This document shows, one piece after another, positions 24,637 to 33,541 of a DNA stretch of 64,000 nt. Positions within the stretch are counted from its first letter, which is position 1. Every line of letters begins with the position of its first letter. This DNA comes from SIG603 sp963621245. Lineage in GTDB: Bacteria > Bacillota > Clostridia > Oscillospirales > Acutalibacteraceae. The DNA is taken from the NCBI GenBank assembly GCA_963621245.1, contig CAVFCW010000001.1:62001-126000 (forward strand), given 5' to 3'. Position numbers and translations under genes: made by a program. Below the pieces are notes generated by a model that saw nothing but the letters and a program-made list of their open reading frames with translations, had not been told where the DNA came from and did not search any database.

Positions 24637-25372
24637 TTTTGACGAGAAAATCATAAAACTGAAATCACTTATAGATAAATCACAGAAAATTTGCGTGTTC
24701 ACGGGAGCGGGAATCAGCGTGCCGAGCGGCATTCCCGATTTTCGCTCGGCGAACGGCATTTACAGCGAAAAATACAAGCAAAACTTAAGCCCCGAGGAAA
24801 TTATCTCTCACTCGTTTTTCATGAAGGACACGCCTCTTTTCTATGAATTTTACAAGGAGAAAATGCTCTACCCCGAGGCAAAGCCGAACGAGGCTCATTT
24901 ATATTTTGTGTCACTCGAAAAAGACGGAAAAAGCGTGCCCGTAGTCACGCAAAACATTGACGGCTTTCATACCATGGCGGGCAGCAAAACGGTTTGCGAG
25001 CTTCACGGAAGTGTGCACAGAAATTTCTGCATGAAATGTCATGCCGCATATGACGTAAACTACGTGTACAACTCAAAGGGCGTACCCGTGTGCGAAAAAT
25101 GCGGTGGCATCGTAAAACCGGATGTCGTTCTTTACGAAGAGGGGCTCGACTCCGAAACCGTCAACCGTGCGATTTACGAAATCGGCTCGTCCGATCTTCT
25201 TTTGATAATCGGCACATCGCTTGCGGTTTACCCGGCGGCAAGCTTTTTGCGTTTCTTCAAGGGCGAAAATATAGTCCTCATAAACAAAAGTGCAACCCCG
25301 TATGATCAAAATGCGGATCTTGTGTTTAACAACGATGTAATTGAAGTTGTGAAAGCACTTGAAAACAGTTAA
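24629..25372 (+). CDS. cobB: NAD-dependent protein deacylase (sirtuin)
   Basis: 247 residues. It removes acyl groups from protein lysines using NAD. Motifs: GAGISVPSGIPDFRS (26-40), TQNIDGFH, the catalytic His in CELHGSVH, four zinc cysteines (CMKC and CEKC), and GTSLAVYPA. It is translationally coupled to malQ by an eight-base overlap (ATGAATGA). The link with malQ may reflect control of carbon enzymes by acylation, but this is inference. A strong terminator follows. Confidence 0.93.
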   Translation: MNDFDEKIIKLKSLIDKSQKICVFTGAGISVPSGIPDFRSANGIYSEKYKQNLSPEEIISHSFFMKDTPLFYEFYKEKMLYPEAKPNEAHLYFVSLEKDGKSVPVVTQNIDGFHTMAGSKTVCELHGSVHRNFCMKCHAAYDVNYVYNSKGVPVCEKCGGIVKPDVVLYEEGLDSETVNRAIYEIGSSDLLLIIGTSLAVYPAASFLRFFKGENIVLINKSATPYDQNADLVFNNDVIEVVKALENS

Positions 25373-25377
25373 AAACA

Positions 25378-25410
25378 AAATGCAGACCAAAAGCGGTCTG
25401 CATTTTTTTA
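25378..25410. terminator. Bidirectional intrinsic terminator between the sirtuin and dipeptidase genes
   Basis: TGCAGACC (25381-25388) pairs with GGTCTGCA (25395-25402) around a six-base loop. T7 follows on the plus strand and a T-rich tract on the minus strand. Confidence 0.93.
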
Positions 25411-25424
25411 TTCTAATGTGGTTT

Positions 25425-26891
25425 TTAGTTGTCTGCTCTCGAGTAGCCGTTCTTCATCTGCTTGCTGCACTCGAGTACAAGCTTTGTGAGGGCGTCAGTC
25501 GTCAGGCTCTTTGCCATATCGGCTATTTTCTCGTTAGCCTTTTCAAGGCCCGAGAAATCACCCGATTCGATAGCGGTTTTGTCGCTCTCTGTGAGTATCT
25601 GTCTGCCCTTGGTCAAAACACCCTCTTGGTATCTCTCGATGAGCTGAATGCAAGAGCCGAAGTGAGCGTCAGCCATAACGCCGATAAGTCTTGAGCCCCA
25701 GTAGAAGTTCTCCGTTGAAACGTCAAGCTTCACATCGCTAAGATATTTTGGCATCTTTGAAACATTTGTATAAAGCGGAATTACGGCATTGAATGCGTTC
25801 GAGCCGAACATAATCCATTCTATTCCCTTAATCTCGTCGGGAACATCGCTTCTTATCTGACAGATTGACGTAACTCCCGTGCGGCTTATGCCGATTGAGC
25901 GGTAAACGCCCCTCTTGCCTGTGTCCTGAGCGGAATATGGGTTGTAGGGCGTGCCCTGATAGTAAGACGAAACGATATACTTAACATCCTCGACTGTAAC
26001 TTTCTTGTCGGGCTTAACCGACCACGGAATATTATCGCTCTCCGGCTTAAATTCGGCGTCCTCGCCGTCCCAAGTGTGCGAGAACGGAGTGAGGTATCTG
26101 CCCATAAACCAAGCTCTGGGGGTATTGTAGCAGTGGTCGGCGTCTCTTCTTGAGCCGAAGCACCAGCGCGGATTAAAGCTTTCGCCCTCTTTGTTGAGGT
26201 TGAGGTGATTTTTCTCGATAAACTCTTTTAAATCCGCCGAACACATAAACTCTTTCTTCTCACCGTAAGCGTCGTCAAAATCGAAATAGTCCATACCGAA
26301 CTGGTTCGGAGCGAGAACTACCTCGTCGTCGGGAACTCGTCTTGCAATCCAGTGATGTCCGCCGATTGTCTCGAGCCACCAAATTTCATTCTCGTCGTTG
26401 AATGCGATTCCGTTTGACTCGTATGTGCCGTAAGTCTCCAAAAGATAAGCGAGTCTCTCAACGCCCTCTCTTGCGGAGTGAATGTAGGGCAGAACGAGAA
26501 CAACGATGTCCTCCTCGCCTATTCCGCCGGGAACGTCCTTTTCTCTTCTCGAAGCTGCTTTTTTGTACTCCACCATGGGATCGGCCGCAAGAACTCTCGG
26601 GTTTGATGTGATGGTCTCCGTTGCGGTCATACCTACGTTTGCGGCGTTTATTCCAGTTGCCGCCCAAATTCCGTCCTTGTTTGAAACGCTCGGACAGGAT
26701 GTGTATCTCATCGGATTATCGGGCAAATCTATTTCGACATGAGAAATAACAGACTTGTATTTTCTCGGCTGTTTGTCGGGATTTACCACAATAATCTTTT
26801 TCTCGTCAAAGAAACCGTCATCGGTTCTTGAAATCATGGTTGAATTGTCGTTGCTTGCCTTTTTACCGACAAGTATTGTTGTGCATGGCAT
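25425..26891 (-). CDS. Peptidase family C69 dipeptidase
   Basis: 488 residues. It starts MPCTTILVGKKAS; in C69 enzymes this near-terminal Cys (residue 3 here) becomes the N-terminal nucleophile after processing. Further family segments are the GINAANVGMTATETI region near 75, NDENEIWWLETIGGHHW near 165, and the C-terminal ECSKQMKNGYSRAD. There is no signal peptide, so it probably hydrolyses dipeptides in the cytoplasm. It is a single gene with a promoter upstream and the shared terminator downstream. A GGAGAGAA site precedes the ATG. Confidence 0.9.
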   Translation of the reverse strand: MPCTTILVGKKASNDNSTMISRTDDGFFDEKKIIVVNPDKQPRKYKSVISHVEIDLPDNPMRYTSCPSVSNKDGIWAATGINAANVGMTATETITSNPRVLAADPMVEYKKAASRREKDVPGGIGEEDIVVLVLPYIHSAREGVERLAYLLETYGTYESNGIAFNDENEIWWLETIGGHHWIARRVPDDEVVLAPNQFGMDYFDFDDAYGEKKEFMCSADLKEFIEKNHLNLNKEGESFNPRWCFGSRRDADHCYNTPRAWFMGRYLTPFSHTWDGEDAEFKPESDNIPWSVKPDKKVTVEDVKYIVSSYYQGTPYNPYSAQDTGKRGVYRSIGISRTGVTSICQIRSDVPDEIKGIEWIMFGSNAFNAVIPLYTNVSKMPKYLSDVKLDVSTENFYWGSRLIGVMADAHFGSCIQLIERYQEGVLTKGRQILTESDKTAIESGDFSGLEKANEKIADMAKSLTTDALTKLVLECSKQMKNGYSRADN

Positions 26892-26929
26892 AAATTTCTC
26901 TCCTAACCCATTAATTTATCATCATATCA

Positions 26930-26957
26930 ATTGTATCAAAATTTGCGATTTTTTCAA
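26930..26957 (-). promoter_or_regulatory. Predicted promoter of the C69 dipeptidase gene
   Basis: On the minus strand, TTGAAA (26957-26952), a 16-base spacer and TACAAT (26935-26930). Confidence 0.6.
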
Positions 26958-26975
26958 CACCTTGGGCGTTCAAAT

Positions 26976-28001
26976 TTACTTCATGACAAGCTCGTCATCG
27001 CTTGGAAGCTCAAACGGCACGCACGAAGGCTTTGAAAGGTAGTAATAGGCGCACGAAGTGTAATCATCGTATCTTGCGCCCGTCCATCCGAGATTATCAA
27101 TTACCATTTTGAAATCTTCTTCAAAATAGATGGGGTCTTTTACGTGAAAACGGTAGAGCAAAAATCTTTTCTGATGATTATACATCTCGCTTGTATCGCC
27201 GATTATCGCAAAAAGTCCGGCATAAAGTCCGCTGAAAGTCTGATATCGGTTAAGATATATATCGTTGCCGAACGCATATGAGCCGCAGAAATAATCTTCC
27301 GTGCCCGTGTAATTCATCGTGGGGTAAACATCGCCGTCAATATAAGCCTTTGCCTCGCCCTCGACCCAGCACGTGTTGTGACCGTTCATTCCGCTTGCAA
27401 GCGTAACGCCGACAAACTGACCCTTGCCCCGAACGCCGTCAAGAATCGTATACGAGCGGCCTTTCTGCACGGGGTGCTCCTGACGGTAAGCGGCGTGAAA
27501 GTAACCGATATTCTCGGGCAAATCACCGTGCCAACCCGAAATCATATAGTAAAGCGTTTGATTTTTGTCGGAGCGGTTCTCCATGGTTATTTTGCAGTGA
27601 GATTTAAACGGCATCTCAAAATAGCTGTTAAATCCTCTTCCCGGTGCAACAAGCATGAGAGCCGAATTTAACACGGGATAGTTTCCGTCTCTGTCCTCAA
27701 AGTTTTCGTCATAAGCACATCCGAAAAATGCCGAGAGCGGCGCTTCCACGCTCGGTTTCTCTTCGTTTTCCCAGTAAATTCGCAAAATGAACGAGTGACC
27801 CACGTATCCCGTAAACCACATATGAGTTATCATACCGGGGCCGTCGGTATCGACAAGCGTTACAACCTCGTTTGGTTTAATCTCCAAACACGGATTTAAC
27901 TTCTCGCAGTCCTTTCCCCTTGTGCCTCCCGACTTGCTTCCCGTGGGATTTTCGGCGGAAAAGCCGAATGTGCGTCTGTTTTTCATCTCATAAAGTGCCA
28001 T
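26976..28001 (-). CDS. DUF2961 protein, glycoside hydrolase family 172
   Basis: 341 residues. The family signature is at the N terminus: a short lead-in (RRTFGFSAENPTGSKSGGTRGKD), then PNEVVTLVDTDGPGMITHMWFTG and the strand LRIYWENEEKPSVEAPL. The core continues with the FNSYFEMPF and NYTGTEDYFCGSY segments, the latter with acidic residues expected at the active site. GH172 enzymes act on furanosides (difructose dianhydride, arabinofuranan), usually as ring-shaped oligomers. With no signal peptide it would be cytoplasmic and act on imported oligosaccharides. A GGGAGG site lies six bases before the ATG. No transporter is adjacent. Confidence 0.88.
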   Translation of the reverse strand: MALYEMKNRRTFGFSAENPTGSKSGGTRGKDCEKLNPCLEIKPNEVVTLVDTDGPGMITHMWFTGYVGHSFILRIYWENEEKPSVEAPLSAFFGCAYDENFEDRDGNYPVLNSALMLVAPGRGFNSYFEMPFKSHCKITMENRSDKNQTLYYMISGWHGDLPENIGYFHAAYRQEHPVQKGRSYTILDGVRGKGQFVGVTLASGMNGHNTCWVEGEAKAYIDGDVYPTMNYTGTEDYFCGSYAFGNDIYLNRYQTFSGLYAGLFAIIGDTSEMYNHQKRFLLYRFHVKDPIYFEEDFKMVIDNLGWTGARYDDYTSCAYYYLSKPSCVPFELPSDDELVMK

Positions 28002-28030
28002 AAAAATCCTCCCTTGCTATGCTTTGTTCA

Positions 28031-28059
28031 ATTCTATCATCAAACAGTAAATTTTACAA
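28031..28059 (-). promoter_or_regulatory. Predicted promoter of the GH172 gene
   Basis: On the minus strand, TTGTAA (28059-28054), a 17-base spacer and TAGAAT (28036-28031). It directly abuts the terminator of the FKBP gene. Confidence 0.6.
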
Positions 28060-28060
28060 T

Positions 28061-28090
28061 AAAAAAGCGCAGAAGCATAGCCTCTGCGCA
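28061..28090 (-). terminator. Intrinsic terminator after the FKBP gene
   Basis: On the minus strand, GCGCAGA and TCTGCGC pair around a nine-base loop, followed by T6. It closes the ligA-galK-FKBP operon. Confidence 0.9.
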
Positions 28091-28095
28091 ATTAA

Positions 28096-28521
28096 TCAAA
28101 CCACCTCGACAAGCTCAATCTTAAAGTTAAGCTCCTTGCCTGCCATTTCGTGGTTGGCGTCAAATGTGATTGTTGTCTCGTCCTTATCCTTTACGCTTAC
28201 AGGGAACTGCTGACCCTCGGCTGTTGCGAGATAAATTCTGTCGCCGACATTCAGCGACTCGCTTCCCGGAAGTTCCGCAATCGGAACGGCAAAAATTGCC
28301 TCGGGGTTTGCCTCGCCGTAAGCCTCCTCGGGCATGAGGTGAATATCGATAATCTGACCGACTTCCATGTTCTCGACAGCCTTATCGAAACCCTTGATCA
28401 TCATTCCCGCACCGCAAACAAACTCAAGCGGCATTCCTCTGTCGTAAGAGGAGTCGAATTTTGTTCCGTCGTTGAAAGTTCCTGTGTAGTGAACTTTGCA
28501 TGTTTTGTTAAGATTGCTCAT
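28096..28521 (-). CDS. SlyD-like FKBP peptidyl-prolyl isomerase
   Basis: 141 residues. The FKBP domain is split by an insert-in-flap domain, as in SlyD: KVHYTGTFNDGTKFDSS and PLEFVCGAGMMIKGFDKAVENMEVGQ, then the insert (about 68-120, including PEEAYGE and NHEMAGKELNFKIELVEV). It lacks the His-rich metal tail of E. coli SlyD. It speeds proline isomerisation and acts as a folding helper in the cytoplasm. An AAAGGA site precedes the ATG. It is the last gene after ligA and galK, 23 bases after the galK stop. Confidence 0.92.
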   Translation of the reverse strand: MSNLNKTCKVHYTGTFNDGTKFDSSYDRGMPLEFVCGAGMMIKGFDKAVENMEVGQIIDIHLMPEEAYGEANPEAIFAVPIAELPGSESLNVGDRIYLATAEGQQFPVSVKDKDETTITFDANHEMAGKELNFKIELVEVV

Positions 28522-28538
28522 TTTATTTTCCTTTCGTT

Positions 28539-28552
28539 TTGACCTCAGTCAA
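28539..28552. repeat. 14-base repeat, copy 1 (TTGACCTCAGTCAA)
   Basis: This 14-mer is an interrupted palindrome (5-bp arms, 4-base centre) spanning the galK stop codon. The identical 14-mer occurs at 46613-46626 near the end of the htrA gene. Confidence 0.7.
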
Positions 28553-29792
28553 GAATAATTTTTGTTCCGCCCGCACTTCTCACGTCGAGAACATAACATG
28601 CTCCCTCGCCGAAAACGGACTCCATTTCGCTCTTATATTTCTCGAGTAAATCCTCGGGCACATAAGCCTGAATTGTGCCTGCAAATCCGCCGCCGTGAAC
28701 ACGGTATGCGCCCCTTTTGCCGAGCACTTTTTCCGTCAAAGCAAGCGCAAGCGTAAGTCCCTGATTAAAAGGATCGCTTGAGGCAAAAACATTTTGAAGT
28801 TTCATAAGAGAAGACCTTCCCGACTCCATAACAAGCTCACGGAATGCTTCAAAATCGTTCTCCTTGAGTTTTTCAGCCTCTTCCTTTGCACGTCTGTTCT
28901 CGTCAAAGAAATGAATTGCACGAAGAACCGCTCTGTCGCCGACTCTCTCACGAAGTGCGGGAATTGCCCTGTAAAAAGCTTCCTCGTCCACCTCACGCAG
29001 AACATCTTTATCGAAAAATGCCGCAACAGCTCTCATCTCAAGCGGAACGGCTGCGTACTCGTTCGTTAAGTCTGCGTGACTTCCCTTTGTATCGACAATG
29101 CAAAGTCTGTGGCCGAAATCGGCTGGGTTAAAATCAATTTTTGCAAGGACGGGCTTTTTCGGATCGTTAAAATCGATAGCCGTAAAACCGCCAACGCTCG
29201 AAGCGGTCTGATCCATAAGTCCCGATGGCTTGCCGAAAAACACGTTCTCGGCGTACTGTGCAATCTGAGCGACAGTTACGGGATCAATTTTATCGTCGTT
29301 ATAGAAATGATTGATAATCGTGACAACCAAAACCTCAAAAGCGGCTGAGCTTGAAAGTCCCGATCCCTTGAGAACATTTGAAGTTGTGTAGCAGTCAAAA
29401 CCGCCGACATTGTAACCTAAATCGTTTATGCGTGCGGCAATTCCTCTTATGAGTGAAGCCGATTTCTCACGCTCCATGCTTTTCGGCTCAAGAACGGAAA
29501 TATCAATCTCGTCAAACTTTGTGTACTCGTGAGACTTGAGCCTTATCATGCTGTCGTCACGCTTTTTGGCGCAAGCGATTATATCAAGATTGACAGCCGC
29601 CGCCAAAACTCTGCCGTGCTGATGATCCGTGTGGTTTCCGCCGATTTCGGATCTTCCCGGGGCGGAAAAATACTCCAAACCTTCTTTATCTTCGACAGAA
29701 AAGAAATTCATAAAATTCTCTGTGAGAAAAGCATATCTCTCACGCTGTGCATCCAAATCGTTTGCGTAAACGGTGTTAAATTCAGAAATCAT
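28545..29792 (-). CDS. galK: Galactokinase
   Basis: 415 residues, slightly longer than typical. It phosphorylates galactose at C1. GHMP landmarks: the galactokinase signature GRSEIGGNHTDHQHG near residue 46, the ATP loop GSGLSSSAAFEVL near 135, and the C-terminal VHGGGFAGTIQAY motif. The start overlaps the ligA stop by four bases (ATGA) with GGAGG upstream, so it is coupled to ligA. galE lies about 2.6 kb upstream on the same strand; no galT was found in the window. Confidence 0.95.
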   Translation of the reverse strand: MISEFNTVYANDLDAQRERYAFLTENFMNFFSVEDKEGLEYFSAPGRSEIGGNHTDHQHGRVLAAAVNLDIIACAKKRDDSMIRLKSHEYTKFDEIDISVLEPKSMEREKSASLIRGIAARINDLGYNVGGFDCYTTSNVLKGSGLSSSAAFEVLVVTIINHFYNDDKIDPVTVAQIAQYAENVFFGKPSGLMDQTASSVGGFTAIDFNDPKKPVLAKIDFNPADFGHRLCIVDTKGSHADLTNEYAAVPLEMRAVAAFFDKDVLREVDEEAFYRAIPALRERVGDRAVLRAIHFFDENRRAKEEAEKLKENDFEAFRELVMESGRSSLMKLQNVFASSDPFNQGLTLALALTEKVLGKRGAYRVHGGGFAGTIQAYVPEDLLEKYKSEMESVFGEGACYVLDVRSAGGTKIILD

Positions 29793-31810
29793 ATTTTTCC
29801 TCCGTTTTTAATCAAATTGAATAGTCCGTCCTCGTCTATAACGGGTATTCCGAGAGCCTGAGCCTTTGTGAGCTTTGAGCCTGCCGCCTCACCCGCAACG
29901 AGGTAACTTGTCTTTTTGGAAACCGAACCCGTAGCTTTACCGCCGTTTTTCTCAATAAGTTCGGCGGCTTCTTTTCTTCCGAGTGTCGGCATCGTTCCCG
30001 TGACAACAATCGTTAAACCGGCAAGAGCGTCACCGCCCTCCTCCTTTTGCGGCATTGTCATATTTACCCCCGCCGCCTTGAGAGACTCCATTATCTTTCT
30101 GTTGTTCTCGTTTTTAAAAAAATCGACTATGCACTTTGCGGTAGTCGCGCCTATATCGTTTATTGCGGTCAGCTTTTCTTCATCGGCGTTCATGAGCTCC
30201 TCAATGCCCGAAAAATTCTTCATAAGCTCACGGGAAGTTGAAAGTCCGACGTTTCTTATTCCGAGTGCCGCCAAAAGCCTTGTCGGCTCGTTTGCCTTTG
30301 AAGCCTCAATTGCCGACAGAATTTTGTCGGTATTTTTCTCCTTGCCGATAAGCTTTTTTTCGATAAGCTCATCACGCCTGTCTTTAAGCGTGTAAATATC
30401 GGCGTAGCTCTCCAAAAAGCCCTCTTTTATAAGAGAATCAGTTATTGTCTCGCCCAAACCGACTATATTCATACAGTTGACCGATGAGAAATAGGCGATT
30501 GTTCTTGAAAGCTGAGCGTGACAAGCGGGATTGACGCACTTGATGTCCGCCGTATCTTCCTCACGGACAAGCTTTTCACCGCAAACGGGACAGACTTCCG
30601 GAGCTGTAAAAACCTCTTTCGGCTCTAAAACGCAACCGTTAAGCTTGGGGATAATCTCGCCCGACTTAAAAAGCTTGTACGTTCCGCCGATGCCGATTTT
30701 CATATCGTTTATGTAGTCCTGATTGTGAAGCGTTGCCCTTGAAACAAACGTGCCGCAAAGTCTTGCCGGGCCGCCCGTCAGTTTGTCGTGGAAAATACCA
30801 GTAAAGGTAAGTTTTCCCGTTCTGCCGACATCGACCTCAATTTTATCCATGACAACCTCTCGTTCCTCGGGAGGATACTTATAAGCGATGTGACCGCTTG
30901 AATATTTTGCTCCGCTCGGAAAATCGTTTCGGTAGGCAATTTGATCAAGCTTTATTACCGCACCGTCAATATCGTACGGCAAATCACTTCTCATCTCGCC
31001 GATTTCGTCTATGGCGGACAAAATCTCATCAAGGGAAATGCACTTTTTGTGGTACACGGTTTTTACTCCGGCTTGAGTGAGTTTATTGAGAGCCGCCGTG
31101 TGACTTGTCATAAGTTCTTCGGGGCCGTCCTGTACATTAAAGACGAACATATTGAGCCCACGCTCGCGTGTGACGGAAGCGTCAAGCTGTCTGAGCGTGC
31201 CGGCAGCCAAATTTCTTGGGTTAGCGGCAAGCTTTTTGCCGTTTTCCTCCTGAATTTTATTGAAGCGCTCGAAACTCTCGTGAGTCATATAGACTTCACC
31301 TCTGAGTTCAAGGTAGTCGTAGTTTAAATCAAGTGCGCTCTTTACATCGGGAAGCGTGAGGGCGTTTGCAAGCGTGTCCTCACCGATATAGCCGTCTCCT
31401 CGTGTCTCTGCCATATAAAGCCGCATGCCGTTTTCGCTTTTTCTGTACCGCAAAGTCATGCTCAGACCGTCAATTTTCTGCTCGACGGAAAAAACGGCAT
31501 CGTCGTGAACCGACTTAACCTTTTCGTACCAAGCCTTAACGTCCTCTTTCGTAAAAACGTCCTCGATTGAAAGCATGGGCACATTGTGGGTTATCTTAAC
31601 GCCCGCCTCACGCTTAGCCGTGCCGCCTACCTTTTGAGTGGGAGAATTCTCATCCACCCAATCGGGGTGCTCACGCTCGATTTGCTTTAACGACTGCATA
31701 AGCTTATCGTACTCGAAATCGGAAATTTCCGGCTCGTCCATATTATAGTACCTGTTCATGTGGTACTCAATCTGTGATTTTAAAGCTTTGTATTCCTCGT
31801 ACTTCTGCAT
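29789..31810 (-). CDS. ligA: NAD-dependent DNA ligase
   Basis: 673 residues, full length. It seals nicks in replication and repair. In order: the Ia domain at the N terminus; the adenylated Lys112 in VEQKIDG; the OB fold; a four-Cys zinc finger (CPVCGEKL...CVNPACHAQL, near 410-435); helix-hairpin-helix repeats (RNVGLSTSRELM, NDIGATTAKCI); and a C-terminal BRCT domain (LAGLTIVVTGTMPTLGRKEA, near 595-673). An AAGGAAAAA site precedes the ATG. Its operon mates galK and the FKBP gene are unrelated in function. Confidence 0.97.
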   Translation of the reverse strand: MQKYEEYKALKSQIEYHMNRYYNMDEPEISDFEYDKLMQSLKQIEREHPDWVDENSPTQKVGGTAKREAGVKITHNVPMLSIEDVFTKEDVKAWYEKVKSVHDDAVFSVEQKIDGLSMTLRYRKSENGMRLYMAETRGDGYIGEDTLANALTLPDVKSALDLNYDYLELRGEVYMTHESFERFNKIQEENGKKLAANPRNLAAGTLRQLDASVTRERGLNMFVFNVQDGPEELMTSHTAALNKLTQAGVKTVYHKKCISLDEILSAIDEIGEMRSDLPYDIDGAVIKLDQIAYRNDFPSGAKYSSGHIAYKYPPEEREVVMDKIEVDVGRTGKLTFTGIFHDKLTGGPARLCGTFVSRATLHNQDYINDMKIGIGGTYKLFKSGEIIPKLNGCVLEPKEVFTAPEVCPVCGEKLVREEDTADIKCVNPACHAQLSRTIAYFSSVNCMNIVGLGETITDSLIKEGFLESYADIYTLKDRRDELIEKKLIGKEKNTDKILSAIEASKANEPTRLLAALGIRNVGLSTSRELMKNFSGIEELMNADEEKLTAINDIGATTAKCIVDFFKNENNRKIMESLKAAGVNMTMPQKEEGGDALAGLTIVVTGTMPTLGRKEAAELIEKNGGKATGSVSKKTSYLVAGEAAGSKLTKAQALGIPVIDEDGLFNLIKNGGKI

Positions 31811-31832
31811 TTTTTCCTTACACTTACTATTA

Positions 31833-31871
31833 AAAAATCAGCAAGCAAAACCTGTCCGCTTGCTGATTTTT
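31833..31871. terminator. Intrinsic terminator between maf and ligA, bidirectional in form
   Basis: AAAAATCAGCAAGC pairs with GCTTGCTGATTTTT around an 11-base loop, with T runs on both strands. It starts at the maf stop. Confidence 0.9.
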
Positions 31872-32429
31872 TTACTCAAATTCTTTTAGCGCTCTGACGA
31901 GTGAAGCAATCGGAAGTCCGACTATGTTAAAATAGTCACCGTTAATCGACTCAACCAAAAGCGAGCCGCGGCCTTGAATTCCGTAAGCACCCGCCTTGTC
32001 GCCGGGTTCGCCCGTAGCGATGTAGGCTCTTATTTCTTCGTCCGTCAAATCATAAAACTTAACCTCGGATTTAACCGAGTAATTAAGCGTTTTGTCTTTT
32101 CCGATGATGCAAACTCCCGTGAAAACATTATGAGTTTTTCCCGAGAGCATTTTAAGCATATCGAATGCTTCTTCATCAGAGTGGGGTTTTCCGAGAATTT
32201 TGCCGTCATAAGCCACAACGGTATCAGCGGCAAGGGTCACTTTATCCGCACCGACAAGCCGTGAGACCGCCTGTGCCTTTCGCTTTGACAAAAGCTCCAC
32301 CGCCTCGTTCGGAAGAAGAGAACTCGGAAAACTTTCGTCAACATCGGAGACGACAACTTCGAAATCAAGCCCCACAAGCTTCAAAAGCTCTTTCCTTCTC
32401 GGAGAAGATGAAGCCAAAACAAGCTTCAT
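31872..32429 (-). CDS. maf: Maf-type nucleoside triphosphate pyrophosphatase
   Basis: 185 residues. It hydrolyses non-canonical or excess NTPs such as dTTP/UTP. The Maf motif LASSSPRRKELL is at the N terminus; further conserved blocks are SKRKAQAV, LAADTVVAYDGKILGKP and GEPGDKAGAYGIQGRG. The ATG at 32429 is chosen over a GTG three codons upstream because the family begins MKLVLASSSPRR. The start is one base after the galE stop, so the two are co-transcribed. Confidence 0.93.
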   Translation of the reverse strand: MKLVLASSSPRRKELLKLVGLDFEVVVSDVDESFPSSLLPNEAVELLSKRKAQAVSRLVGADKVTLAADTVVAYDGKILGKPHSDEEAFDMLKMLSGKTHNVFTGVCIIGKDKTLNYSVKSEVKFYDLTDEEIRAYIATGEPGDKAGAYGIQGRGSLLVESINGDYFNIVGLPIASLVRALKEFE

Positions 32430-32430
32430 T

Positions 32431-33447
32431 TTATTCACCGTAGCCGTTCGGGTTCATGGTCTGCCATCTCATAGAGTCGGCACACATATCGTCGAGAGTT
32501 TTCTCTGCCTTCCAGCCGAGCTCATTGTAAGCCTTGGATGCGTCTGCATAGCACTCTGCGATGTCGCCGGGTCTTCTGTCTGTGATAACATAAGGAATCT
32601 GTCTGCCTACTGCCTTTGAATAGGAAGCGATAACATCGAGAACGGAATATCCGATGCCAGTGCCGAGGTTATAAACCTGACGGCCGCAGTTTCCTTCCTC
32701 AAACTTCTTGAGTGCTGCTACATGGCCCTCTGCAAGGTCCATAACGTGGATGTAGTCTCTTACGCCTGTGCCGTCCTTAGTCGGATAGTCGCCGCCGAAA
32801 ACGTTAACGTGGTCACGCTTGCCGACTGCAACCTGTGCGATGTACGGTGTGAGGTTGTTCGGAATGCCCTTGGGGTCCTCGCCGATAAGACCGGACTCGT
32901 GTGCTCCGACAGGATTGAAGTATCTGAGGAGAATAGGATTGAACTCCTTGTTTGCAAAAGCGTAGTCTGTGAGGATACGCTCGATGAAGAGCTTGGTTGT
33001 TCCGTAGGGGTTAGTTGTGGAGAGCGGGAAGTCCTCCTTGATCGGAACGGAAGCGGGATCGCCGTAAACCGTTGCGCTTGAGGAGAATATGATGTTGTTA
33101 CAGCCGAACTCTCTCATAACCTTGATGAGAGTGAGCGTTGAGCCGAGGTTGTTCTCGTAGTACTCAAGCGGCTTTGCAACGGACTCGCCGACAGCCTTGA
33201 GACCCGCAAAGTGAATTACGGCGTCGATTTTATGCTCGGAGAAGATTTTCTTGAGAGCCTCTTCGTCACGAACATCGTCCTTATAGAAAGTGATCTCCTT
33301 TCCTGTGATCTTCTCAACTCTCTTAACAGCCTCTTCCTTGCTGTTGCAAAGGTTATCAATGATAATCGGGTTGTGACCCTTGTTGATTAAGCTTATGCAT
33401 GTGTGAGTACCGATATATCCGGCACCGCCTGTAACCAAAACGTTCAT
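32431..33447 (-). CDS. galE: UDP-glucose 4-epimerase
   Basis: 338 residues. It interconverts UDP-glucose and UDP-galactose (and often the N-acetyl forms). The NAD-binding GGAGYIGTH loop is at residues 7-15, the catalytic Ser/Tyr/Lys are in SSATVYG and PYGTTKLFIE (YxxxK), and the C-terminal RRPGDIAECYAD is typical. The ATG at 33447 has GGGAGAA upstream; earlier in-frame codons run through the promoter and are rejected. It forms an operon with maf. galK lies downstream in the next operon. Confidence 0.96.
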   Translation of the reverse strand: MNVLVTGGAGYIGTHTCISLINKGHNPIIIDNLCNSKEEAVKRVEKITGKEITFYKDDVRDEEALKKIFSEHKIDAVIHFAGLKAVGESVAKPLEYYENNLGSTLTLIKVMREFGCNNIIFSSSATVYGDPASVPIKEDFPLSTTNPYGTTKLFIERILTDYAFANKEFNPILLRYFNPVGAHESGLIGEDPKGIPNNLTPYIAQVAVGKRDHVNVFGGDYPTKDGTGVRDYIHVMDLAEGHVAALKKFEEGNCGRQVYNLGTGIGYSVLDVIASYSKAVGRQIPYVITDRRPGDIAECYADASKAYNELGWKAEKTLDDMCADSMRWQTMNPNGYGE

Positions 33448-33504
33448 ATTATTCTCCCATCTAAAAATTGTATGTTGAATATCTTTCAATACCCGTTTGA
33501 CAAG

Positions 33505-33533
33505 ATTATAACACAATGTAACCGATTTTGAAA
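33505..33533 (-). promoter_or_regulatory. Predicted promoter of galE-maf
   Basis: On the minus strand, TTTCAA (33533-33528), a 17-base spacer and TATAAT (33510-33505), between the YitT-type gene stop and the galE start. Confidence 0.65.
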
Positions 33534-33541
33534 GTATTAAT

